Source: Streptosporangiaceae bacterium (GTDB lineage Bacteria; Actinomycetota; Actinomycetes; Streptosporangiales; Streptosporangiaceae). Taken from it: a stretch of DNA of 5,018 nt. How positions within the stretch are numbered: the first letter of the stretch is position 1; each line of letters opens with the position of its first letter. Both the position numbers and the translations under genes were made by a program. Location: assembly GCA_030042885.1 (NCBI GenBank), contig JASHYW010000149.1, positions 1 to 5,018 of the forward strand, read 5' to 3'. Positions 1 to 4,922 of this stretch are shown here, one piece after another. The notes beneath the pieces are model-generated. The model was not told the origin of the DNA. It was given only the letters and a program-made list of their open reading frames with translations, and did no database searches.

Positions 1-161
1 CATGTAGGTGTCAATCGGTCCTTGACGGTGTTCTTGTTCACGCCTGGCGTCCGGTACAGCAGCGAGGTACAGCAACCCATGCACGCTACGGCAGTCCTGA
101 GCAGGCATCCGCACACGGATTGGGCTGCATCGTTTGACCGCGAGCAGGGCCGCGCCTGTAG
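1..161. other. Left flank, probable end of an integrated element; no gene called
   Basis: No coding region here can be defended. The minus strand is open in more than one frame. One of them (leftwards from about 80) has moderately GC-rich third positions and would encode a stretch such as VNKNTVKDRL running off the window edge, but no ribosome binding site supports its ATG at 80. The region contains two exact 9-base direct repeats, GGTACAGCA at 53-61 and 66-74, and a short inverted repeat, GTCAA (10-14) with TTGAC (22-26). Because it abuts a truncated tRNA 3' half, the simplest reading is the terminal non-coding part of an integrative element. That is inference from the junction, not from any recognised element gene. 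Confidence 0.35.
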
Positions 162-203
162 TTTGCATCCAGAAGGCCAGGGGTTCGAGTCCCCTTAGCT
201 CCA
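162..203 (+). tRNA. Truncated tRNA-Ala (anticodon TGC), 3' half only; probable attachment site
   Basis: The sequence folds exactly as the 3' half of a tRNA. The 7-base anticodon loop TTTGCAT (162-168) has anticodon TGC at 164-166. After it come the 3' anticodon stem strand CCAGA (169-173) and a 5-base variable loop (174-178). The T arm is perfect: AGGGG, loop TTCGAGT, CCCCT (179-195). The acceptor 3' strand TAGCTCC (196-202) and discriminator A203 complete it. Acceptor position 70 is T, so a typical GGGGCTA 5' strand would give the G3:U70 pair that identifies tRNA-Ala. The bases before 162 do not supply a D arm, an acceptor strand or a matching anticodon stem (TGTAG does not pair with CCAGA), so the gene is not functional. 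A 3' tRNA fragment starting at the anticodon loop is the classic core left by tyrosine-recombinase integration. The intact copy should lie to the left. Confidence 0.75.
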
Positions 204-267
204 CAGGTCAGAGCCGAATTGCGATCTTGAAGGCCCCAGAGGAGAGCCAGACCAAGAGCCAAGATTG

Positions 268-381
268 GTGCTACTTCTCATTTCGCCGGGCTCAGCATCG
301 CAGAACACCCAGTTCCGCGCGCTGTCCGATCTGCAAGAGACCGGCGATCTCCGGGGCGGGTCAATCGGTTTCGACAGGTGA
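268..381 (+). other. Short plus-strand open stretch after the tRNA fragment, doubtful coding
   Basis: A plus-strand frame ending in TGA at 379-381 has codons with mostly G or C in third position over its last 28 codons (from about 295). It reads in part SQNTQFRALSDLQETGDL. GTG at 268 or TTG at 265 could start it, giving about 37 residues with a hydrophobic beginning (LLLIS). No ribosome binding site stands at a usable distance: the nearest purine run, GAGGAG, is about 20 bases too far upstream. I do not recognise the product. It could be the 3' remnant of a longer gene cut by the integration next door, or chance. The opposite strand has a competing 74-residue frame (195-419) with poorer codon bias. 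Confidence 0.2.
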
Positions 382-405
382 GCCCCAAATCCATGACCGC
401 CACTG

Positions 406-1008
406 TCACTTACGCGCACGACCGGACGCTTTCAGAGGCGCCAGCGGGAGCTCGTCGCGGTCTGCGCGCCGATGGCGTGGCGCCGCGGCTGGGTGGCTGA
501 CGGCCTGGGTCCATTGTGGCCAGGGTGACGGGTCGGCGGTTAGTGGCGTCGTGTACTCGAATGCGGCGGATGCGGTGTCCCGGCCGCATTTGCGGGCAAG
601 CAGCGTGGCGAGCTTGCCGGGCCCTGGCCCGGTCCGGGGAATGGGGATCTGGGAGATCATGACGAGGCCGGCGGGCGCGGTGATGGCGCAGGGGTGGTCT
701 GTGGGGCAATCACCCATGACGGCCGCGACGATCAGGGCCATCGCGAGGACGTCGGTGCGCAGGCCATCGTCGAGACCGGGCTTGAGGGCGATCTGCTCGC
801 CGAAGCTGACGATCGCGGCGGTGTTCTCGTCCGGCCACCGGCTGGCGGGGGCGGTATCGTCGAGCACGGTGATGCCCAGGCGCATCGCGGTCTCGTACAG
901 GCGGGCGAGAGGGCCAGGAAGCCCCGGTGCAGGCACTGAGTAAGATCCGTTTCTCTGCCGCCGGAAGTTCCGCCGCGACGACCGCGGAACCGGAGACAGG
1001 ATCATCAC
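406..1008 (-). CDS. Hypothetical protein, possible degenerate ImmA/IrrE-like fold
   Basis: This gene would encode 200 residues of unknown function. Strong GC bias at third positions over most of the frame supports real coding, clearly better than the 269-residue frame on the opposite strand. The best-ordered part is residues 34-110, from LARLYETAMRLGITVLDD through a segment with IVSFGEQIALKPGLDDGLRT to VLAMALIVAAVMGD. The spacing of these blocks recalls ImmA/IrrE (peptidase M78) proteins, where 'I.L.PGL....R..VLAHELGHAV.GD' carries the zinc HExxH. Here the aligned residues are AMALIVAA, so the metal site would be lost. This is inference from pattern only. The C-terminal 50 residues are rich in Pro, Ala and Arg and probably disordered. 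No clear ribosome binding site precedes GTG 1008; GTG 936 (residue 25) is an alternative. GC-rich third positions just upstream of 1008 favour the longer form. It lies 61 bases downstream of the small membrane protein gene on the same strand, so co-transcription is plausible. Confidence 0.5.
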   Translation of the reverse strand: MMILSPVPRSSRRNFRRQRNGSYSVPAPGLPGPLARLYETAMRLGITVLDDTAPASRWPDENTAAIVSFGEQIALKPGLDDGLRTDVLAMALIVAAVMGDCPTDHPCAITAPAGLVMISQIPIPRTGPGPGKLATLLARKCGRDTASAAFEYTTPLTADPSPWPQWTQAVSHPAAAPRHRRADRDELPLAPLKASGRARK

Positions 1009-1069
1009 GAGCGCGGCTTTGCGGAGGCGCGGCAGGCCGATGGGTTCTGGACCAGTGGAACTTAGCGAC

Positions 1070-1291
1070 CTACCGGCCGGCTACTCCCGCGTGGGCTGGG
1101 CTGCCGGTTTCTTCCACGACTGCCGGATCTGGCTGCGCCGGGACCAGCGCAGCGGCGGCTTTCGCCGCGACCTCGGCATGCTTGGCATTGAGTTCGGCGT
1201 TCCAGGCTTTGCAGCTGTGCCATAGCGGGATCCCTGCCCAGCAGCAGAAGAACAACAGCGCAAGCGGGATGTTCAGCCAGAACCACGTCAC
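1070..1291 (-). CDS. Small single-pass membrane protein, 73 residues
   Basis: The predicted product has a membrane segment at residues 3-23, beginning WFWLNIPLALLFF and ending GIPLW. A polar, Ala-rich helix of about 25 residues follows (SCKAWNAELNAKHAEVAAKA), then a Pro/Ala-rich tail ending AGVAGR. The start is GTG 1291, not the upstream ATG 1348 of the longer frame, because GGGGAGG at 1301-1307 (reverse strand) sits 9 bases before it. That is the best ribosome binding site in the window. The short N-terminus before the membrane segment suggests an integral membrane anchor rather than a secreted protein; the topology is not fixed by the sequence. Small proteins of this shape are common in actinomycetes and mostly uncharacterised. 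I do not recognise a named family. It lies between the regulator gene (213 bases upstream) and the 406-1008 gene (61 bases downstream), all on the same strand. Confidence 0.65.
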   Translation of the reverse strand: MTWFWLNIPLALLFFCCWAGIPLWHSCKAWNAELNAKHAEVAAKAAAALVPAQPDPAVVEETGSPAHAGVAGR

Positions 1292-1300
1292 GACGATGAT

Positions 1301-1307
1301 CCTCCCC
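1301..1307 (-). promoter_or_regulatory. Ribosome binding site of the small membrane protein
   Basis: Reverse-strand GGGGAGG ends 9 bases before GTG 1291. It decides the start, because ATG 1348 of the same frame would put this motif inside the gene and add an Arg-rich leader (GARRSRPPGR) with no binding site of its own. Confidence 0.65.
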
Positions 1308-1327
1308 GGTGGTCGGCTTCGGCGGGC

Positions 1328-1342
1328 GCCCTGCCGCAGGGC
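1328..1342. repeat. Small hairpin in the leader of the membrane protein gene
   Basis: GCCCTG (1328-1333) and CAGGGC (1337-1342) form a perfect 6-bp stem with a 3-base loop. It lies 37 bases before the GTG start of the minus-strand gene, in the gap after the regulator. No T run follows on either strand. It may be a weak terminator or leader structure, or chance in GC-rich DNA. Confidence 0.25.
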
Positions 1343-1462
1343 ACTCAATATGCACGGAGCGGTCAGCTAGGCGGCTGATACACAACCCTTGACGACAGCG
1401 TGCCTGTGAGCGCAGCGCGCGGACCGGTTCGCCCACCCGTCCGTACTTGCGACCCTACGCAC

Positions 1463-1478
1463 CCGGGCGCGTGCCCGG
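1463..1478 (-). terminator. Candidate GC hairpin terminator after the regulator gene
   Basis: CCGGGC (1463-1468) pairs perfectly with GCCCGG (1473-1478) across a 4-base loop, 27 bases beyond the regulator's TAG stop (1505-1507). There is no T run, as is common for terminators in high-GC actinomycetes, so its strength cannot be judged. If weak, the two small genes further along the same strand could be read from the regulator's transcript. Confidence 0.4.
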
Positions 1479-1504
1479 CATCGGGGATCTCACTGGGTTT
1501 TTCC

Positions 1505-4363
1505 CTAGGCCTGGTTCCCGGGCCCCTGGTGGCCGCGCATCCGGGCCGCCAGCTGGTGACGGTGGCTGACCCCTAGCTTCGTGAAGACGCTGGCCAGGTG
1601 GTACTCGACTGTCTTAGGGCTCAAGTAGAGCCGCGCCGCCGCCTCGCGGTTGGACAACCCCGACGCGACCAGCCGCGCCACCCGGAGTTCCTGAGCCGTC
1701 AATCCGGGCAGACCGGGATCGCCGCCGCCACGCGGCCGGACGCCCAGGACGGCGAGTTCTGCCCCGGTGGCCTGCGTGAAGGGGCCGGCGGCGAGGGCAG
1801 AGAAGATGCCGTCCGCGGCGCGGACGGCGGCGATAGCGGCCTTGCGCCTGCCTAGCCGGGACAGGCACCGGCCGTACTCGAGGTTCAGCAACCCGCGATG
1901 GAGGGGAAACGGTTCGCTCACACTAGCCTGGCAGCCCTCCCGGAGCACCTGCTCGGCTCGTTCCAGTTCGCTGTGTGCAATGGCCAGCGAGCCGCGCAAC
2001 CATGCGGCGTTGATCAGCGCCAGAGACTCACCACGGTCGGCGGCGCGAGACTCGAACGCGGCGAGAAAGGCCTCGGCATCCCCGAGGCGGCCGGTCCGGA
2101 TCAGCGCCCAGATCTGCAGCGGGCGCCACCAGAAGGCGGCCGGGTCGTCGTAGCAGTCGATCTCCGGCACGGCCAGCGCCGCGGCCGCACCACGGAGCAC
2201 CTCGGCCGGATCATCCCTGGCGAATCCCAGGATGCTGCGAGCAGAGGCAGCGAAGATCTCAGCGAAGCCGCCGAAGGTACGCGCCGCATCTTCTGCGGCT
2301 TGGACGTGGCCAGCGGCCACCGTCCAGTCCCCGCGGCAGGCGGGAACCCTTGCCGCCGCGCTGTGCACGATGGGCAGGTCATAGTAGAGGTCCGCGTCGC
2401 GGGCCAGCGAGACCGCCAGTTCGGCGTGGTCCTGGCAGTCATCCCAGCGGCCGCCCCTGAACTCGGCCTCGGCGAGAAATGCCAGCGGCTGGCCGGGAAA
2501 CCGCACCTGGAGCCCGGCCTTAATCCGTTTCACCGCCACTCCCAGGTCGTCCATCGCTCCCTGCAGGTCACCGATCCAGAGCTTGACCAGGCCGCGGAAG
2601 GCGACCGAGTCAGTCTTGGCGGCCGGCACCATCGCCGCCCGCTCGGGCAGGTCGCCGAACAGGCCCAGCGCCTTGCCGCCTTGCCCGCTGAGGGTGAACG
2701 GTATCGCGCGCATGCCGCGGGCGGTGTCGTACCATGGCTCGCTGCCGGCGGCGCCGTCCAGTGCACGGTCCAGCCACATTGTCGACTCAGTGAACGAGCC
2801 GGATATCCCGAACAGCATGCCGAGCCCGATCGCGGCCTCCGCCCCTGCCGACGCATCCGCCATGGGATCACGAGCGTCCCACGCCGCCTGCAGCAAGGTC
2901 CGCGCGTCCGCCGGCCGCGCCGCCAGCAAGGCGAGCTGGCCCAGAGCCGCATCCCTGCGGGCGCTGACCGGAAGCAGCTCCACCACCGGCCGTGCGGCCT
3001 CGGCCTGGGCGACATCGGCGGCCCGGACCAGCAGCTCGAATGACGACAACACGCGCTCATCACGCTCAGGTCCGGCCTGTGACACCGAAGCGGCCTGCTG
3101 CAAATACCGCGCCGCCAGGCGCAGCTTCCCGGCGGCGGCTGCCTGGCAGGCCGCCTGGTCGAGGTCGGATGCCAGTTCCCGGTCCGCGCCGGCTGCCGCG
3201 GCGGTCCGGTGGGCCAGCGAGCCCTCACCCCCCGCGATCGCTGCGGCACGCAGATGGAGCACCCGCCTGCTCTCGGCCCCGAGGTCGCCATAGACCGCCT
3301 GGCGGATGAGCAGATGCGGGAAGGACACCCGCCAGCCCGACGGCGTCTCCTCCTCAAGCAAGATTCCGGCCCGCTCGGCCTCGCCGAGCGCCGCAGCCGC
3401 AGCCGTCGTGCCCGCCACCGCAGCCACATCGACCAGCGTGCTGTGCTCCCCGAGCACCGCCGCGGCCGCCACCACGTCACGCGCGGCCGCCGAGAGGGCG
3501 GCCAGCCGGAGCTGGATCACTTCGGCCAGCGACCGCGGCGCCCGCACCAACCCGCCAGGGTCGTTCAGCGTATCGTCACTCAGTTCAGCCAGAAGCGCCC
3601 GGGCCAGCAGCGGGTTGCCGCCCGTGTACCGCCTTAGTCTCCGGAACGTCCGGTCGGAGAGCCCACCGCGTCCAAGGGCCCGGCACAGCATCCCAACCTC
3701 GTCCACCTCAAGCCCGGTGAGCGTGAGCCGGGCACAGCGGCGATCGCCGCTCACAAAGCGCTCCCACCCCTCGCCCAGCTGGGACATCCCGCCAGGTCGA
3801 CACGTCAAGATCACGAGCACACGGTCCGCGCCCAGCCGCCGGCAGGCGAACAGAAGGGCACGCGCGGACGCCAGGTCAATCCACTGCAGATCCTCGATCA
3901 CCACGGCGACCGCCTCGCACTCCTGCACGGAGGAGAGCAGGGCCAGCAGCTCCACGCCGACCCTCAGCGGATCCGCGTCCGCACACGGACCCCGGGAGAG
4001 CAACTCCAGGCCGGCCAGCGCCCCGGCCGCAACGCCGGCCGCCCCGGCCCCCAGCTGCTGCACCACGCCGTAAGGCAGGAACGCCTCAGCCTCCTCGCCA
4101 CTGGCGGCAACGACCGGCACGCCCCGCTGGCCGGCGACAAACTCAGAAACAAGCGACGACTTGCCGATCCCAGCCTCCCCCTGGATCAGCACGACGTGCG
4201 GCTCACCCGCGCGCGCCCCGGCCAGCGCGGCACGTAGCACGGCCAGCTCCGGCAGGCGGCCGACGAATACCCGCGCCGGGCGTCCGGACGTCCGGTCACC
4301 GTCCATACAGGTCCCCACCCCGGGCGAATCACAAGCCTCAGCTAGACGCGCCCGCACATCCAC
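1505..4363 (-). CDS. LuxR-family ATP-dependent transcriptional regulator (LAL type)
   Basis: This is a cytoplasmic DNA-binding regulator of the LAL (large ATP-binding LuxR/MalT-like) family. Its 952 residues are within the usual 850-1000 range. Residues 34-43 (VGRLPELAVL) open the STAND/AAA-type ATPase domain. Walker A is GEAGIGKS at 62-69 and Walker B is VVIEDLQWID at 154-163. VILTCRPG at 184-191 fits the sensor strand. Residues 400-870 are Ala/Leu-rich helices like the TPR-like region of MalT. The LuxR helix-turn-helix starts at 888 (LTAQELRVARLVASGLSNRE), with recognition segment SPKTVEYHLASVFTKLGV at 915-932. All key motifs are intact and I see no frameshift. The start is uncertain: GTG 4363 gives the longest form, but ATG 4306 (residue 20), closer to the ATPase domain, is at least as likely; neither has a strong ribosome binding site. 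I found no in-frame TTA codon, so bldA control is not indicated. LAL proteins often control secondary metabolism or sugar use, but no such target cluster is in view, so the ligand and regulon are unknown. Confidence 0.95.
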   Translation of the reverse strand: MDVRARLAEACDSPGVGTCMDGDRTSGRPARVFVGRLPELAVLRAALAGARAGEPHVVLIQGEAGIGKSSLVSEFVAGQRGVPVVAASGEEAEAFLPYGVVQQLGAGAAGVAAGALAGLELLSRGPCADADPLRVGVELLALLSSVQECEAVAVVIEDLQWIDLASARALLFACRRLGADRVLVILTCRPGGMSQLGEGWERFVSGDRRCARLTLTGLEVDEVGMLCRALGRGGLSDRTFRRLRRYTGGNPLLARALLAELSDDTLNDPGGLVRAPRSLAEVIQLRLAALSAAARDVVAAAAVLGEHSTLVDVAAVAGTTAAAAALGEAERAGILLEEETPSGWRVSFPHLLIRQAVYGDLGAESRRVLHLRAAAIAGGEGSLAHRTAAAAGADRELASDLDQAACQAAAAGKLRLAARYLQQAASVSQAGPERDERVLSSFELLVRAADVAQAEAARPVVELLPVSARRDAALGQLALLAARPADARTLLQAAWDARDPMADASAGAEAAIGLGMLFGISGSFTESTMWLDRALDGAAGSEPWYDTARGMRAIPFTLSGQGGKALGLFGDLPERAAMVPAAKTDSVAFRGLVKLWIGDLQGAMDDLGVAVKRIKAGLQVRFPGQPLAFLAEAEFRGGRWDDCQDHAELAVSLARDADLYYDLPIVHSAAARVPACRGDWTVAAGHVQAAEDAARTFGGFAEIFAASARSILGFARDDPAEVLRGAAAALAVPEIDCYDDPAAFWWRPLQIWALIRTGRLGDAEAFLAAFESRAADRGESLALINAAWLRGSLAIAHSELERAEQVLREGCQASVSEPFPLHRGLLNLEYGRCLSRLGRRKAAIAAVRAADGIFSALAAGPFTQATGAELAVLGVRPRGGGDPGLPGLTAQELRVARLVASGLSNREAAARLYLSPKTVEYHLASVFTKLGVSHRHQLAARMRGHQGPGNQA

Positions 4364-4377
4364 TGCACGACGATCAT
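4342..4377 (-). other. Tiny leader reading frame overlapping the regulator's start
   Basis: ATG 4377 opens an 11-residue frame (MIVVQWMCGRV) that stops at TAG 4342-4344. Its ATG overlaps the TGA of the frame just upstream as ATGA. It overlaps the regulator's first codons in another frame if GTG 4363 is used, and would end 36 bases before ATG 4306. There is no independent evidence of translation; it could couple translation to the regulator or be chance. Confidence 0.2.
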
Positions 4378-4406
4378 TCCGCCGGGCCTTCGCCCGACAG
4401 GCACAC
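4374..4406 (-). other. Possible 10-residue leader peptide upstream of the regulator
   Basis: GTG 4406 follows reverse-strand GAGGAG (4412-4417) by 5 bases, a far better ribosome binding site than anything at the regulator's own starts. It encodes MCLSGEGPAE and stops at TGA 4374-4376. The frame is not that of the regulator (43 bases apart). It could be a regulatory leader peptide. It could also mark the real start if a base were missing or added in this assembly. The candidate promoter just upstream would place the transcript start within or beside GAGGAG, which weakens the case. Confidence 0.3.
4383..4396 (-). promoter_or_regulatory. Leader hairpin before the regulator
   Basis: On the reverse strand CGGGC and GCCCG form a perfect 5-bp stem around the tetraloop GAAG. 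The hairpin is within the short 5' leader, between the candidate promoter and GTG 4363, and inside the 10-residue leader frame. It is too short to be called a terminator. A role in slowing translation or stabilising the message is only a guess. Confidence 0.3.
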
Positions 4407-4419
4407 GACTACTCCTCAC

Positions 4420-4448
4420 ATAGTAAGACCCCGCGCTCGCAGCGTCAC
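4420..4448 (-). promoter_or_regulatory. Candidate sigma70-like promoter of the LAL regulator
   Basis: Read on the minus strand, GTGACG (4443-4448) as -35 and TACTAT (4420-4425) as -10 are separated by exactly 17 bases. Each hexamer matches 4 of 6 consensus bases. Transcription would start near 4413, giving about 50 bases of leader to GTG 4363. The position, strand and AT-rich -10 in otherwise GC-rich DNA fit a promoter for the regulator. No operator repeat is clear next to it. Confidence 0.4.
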
Positions 4449-4702
4449 GAGGCCCGAGCACACCGCCTGCCCTACGCCACCGTGACCTCGTCAGACCATA
4501 ACCGTCGACCTGGACACAGAATCACCCGTTCGGGCGCCGCCAAACCACCCTGCAGATAAACCAGGCCAGCCATACCCAACGGCGGATCTCGCGCGACGGC
4601 CGCGGCCTGCGATCGTCACGCTGCGCGACTAGCGATCCAGAACGTGGGCGATCTGATGCGGCAGCTGTAGTTCGTGATCGTGGGCCGCTCGCGTGCTGCT
4701 TC
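4449..4702. other. Intergenic stretch with no supported gene
   Basis: About 250 bases between the regulator's promoter and the plus-strand microprotein. Base composition is less GC-rich around 4480-4560. A plus-strand frame without a start codon, ending in TAG at 4668-4670, has GC-rich third positions in its last 12 codons (LAIQNVGDLMRQL) and may be the tail of a decayed gene. The minus strand offers a hydrophobic tail (WVWLAWFICRVVW, ending near 4522) in a frame with otherwise poor codon use. I see no RNA gene, repeat family or mobile element. Confidence 0.4.
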
Positions 4703-4707
4703 GGTGA
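4703..4707 (+). promoter_or_regulatory. Candidate ribosome binding site of the microprotein
   Basis: GGTGA is complementary to the TCACC of the 16S rRNA 3' end and ends 7 bases before GTG 4715. It supports this start, the only start codon I see in this frame close to the membrane segment. Confidence 0.4.
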
Positions 4708-4714
4708 CCAGGCC

Positions 4715-4801
4715 GTGCACGTCCTGTTCTCCCCGTGGCTGCTGGTGGCCGTCGCCATCCTGGCCTGGATCAAGTTCCGGCCGCGCCGCTTCCACCAGTA
4801 A
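4715..4801 (+). CDS. Candidate 28-residue membrane microprotein
   Basis: The frame from GTG 4715 to TAA 4799-4801 encodes a 28-residue peptide. It has one strongly hydrophobic stretch, residues 3-19 (VLFSPWLLVAVAILAWI), followed by a basic tail (KFRPRRFHQ). All 28 codons end in G or C, much higher than in the bases upstream. GGTGA stands 7 bases before the start, and a strong hairpin follows 51 bases after the stop. The positive tail after the membrane segment predicts an N-out, C-in single span by the positive-inside rule. I do not recognise a family; the length is like KdpF, but the sequence is not. The frame is open without a start for some distance upstream, so it may instead be the C-terminal remnant of a longer membrane protein. 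It is too short for ordinary gene finders and is transcribed towards the hydrolase gene. Confidence 0.4.
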   Translation: MHVLFSPWLLVAVAILAWIKFRPRRFHQ

Positions 4802-4852
4802 CCCGGGTCCCGCGCGCTCCGCTCCCGCGTTCCTCCTCAGAAGCGGCGCGTC

Positions 4853-4891
4853 GCTCCTCCCGTCCTCCGTCATCCGGGGGACGGGAGGAGC
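4853..4891. terminator. Strong two-way hairpin terminator between convergent genes
   Basis: GCTCCTCCCGTCC (4853-4865) and GGACGGGAGGAGC (4879-4891) are perfect 13-base inverted repeats. The stem extends inward by TCC (4866-4868) with GGG (4876-4878), one T-G wobble, giving 16 bp and a 7-base loop. It lies 32 bases beyond the stop of the minus-strand hydrolase and 51 bases beyond the stop of the plus-strand microprotein, the expected place for a shared terminator. Neither side has a T run, which is usual for actinomycetes. Confidence 0.75.
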
Positions 4892-4922
4892 CATCGGCAG
4901 GTCAGGCCGCTGGCTGTCCGGG

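Noticed and set aside
131..203. Complete tRNA gene including the bases upstream of the anticodon loop
   Set aside because: The upstream bases give no acceptor strand pairing with TAGCTCC, no D arm, and TGTAG does not pair with CCAGA; only the 3' half is present.
195..419. 74-residue minus-strand frame overlapping the end of the 406-1008 gene
   Set aside because: Third-position GC is only about half, there is no ribosome binding site, and it overlaps the tRNA fragment.
134..943. 269-residue plus-strand reading frame
   Set aside because: It runs through the tRNA fragment and lies opposite the 406-1008 gene. Its codon bias is wrong and the product is low-complexity Arg/Ser/Ala; it is a shadow frame.
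927..1370. 147-residue plus-strand frame opposite the small membrane protein
   Set aside because: The opposite strand has a strong ribosome binding site and a membrane segment; this frame has neither.
1062..1436. 124-residue minus-strand frame overlapping the small membrane protein
   Set aside because: It is another frame of the same DNA with a Cys/Arg-rich product and no ribosome binding site. The 1070-1291 frame explains the region better.
1898..3043. 381-residue plus-strand reading frame inside the regulator gene
   Set aside because: It is antisense to a gene with unmistakable ATPase and HTH motifs. Long antisense frames are normal in GC-rich DNA.
4598..4607. 10-base palindrome GGCCGCGGCC
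   Set aside because: A pure G/C palindrome of this length is expected by chance in such DNA and has no context pointing to an operator.
4522..4773. 83-residue minus-strand frame with a Trp-rich hydrophobic tail
   Set aside because: Only the last 20 residues look protein-like. The rest is Arg/Ser/Thr-rich with poor codon bias, and it lies opposite the better-supported microprotein.
4616..4894. 92-residue minus-strand frame
   Set aside because: It begins inside the terminator hairpin and has no ribosome binding site. Its biased stretch is explained by the plus-strand frame.
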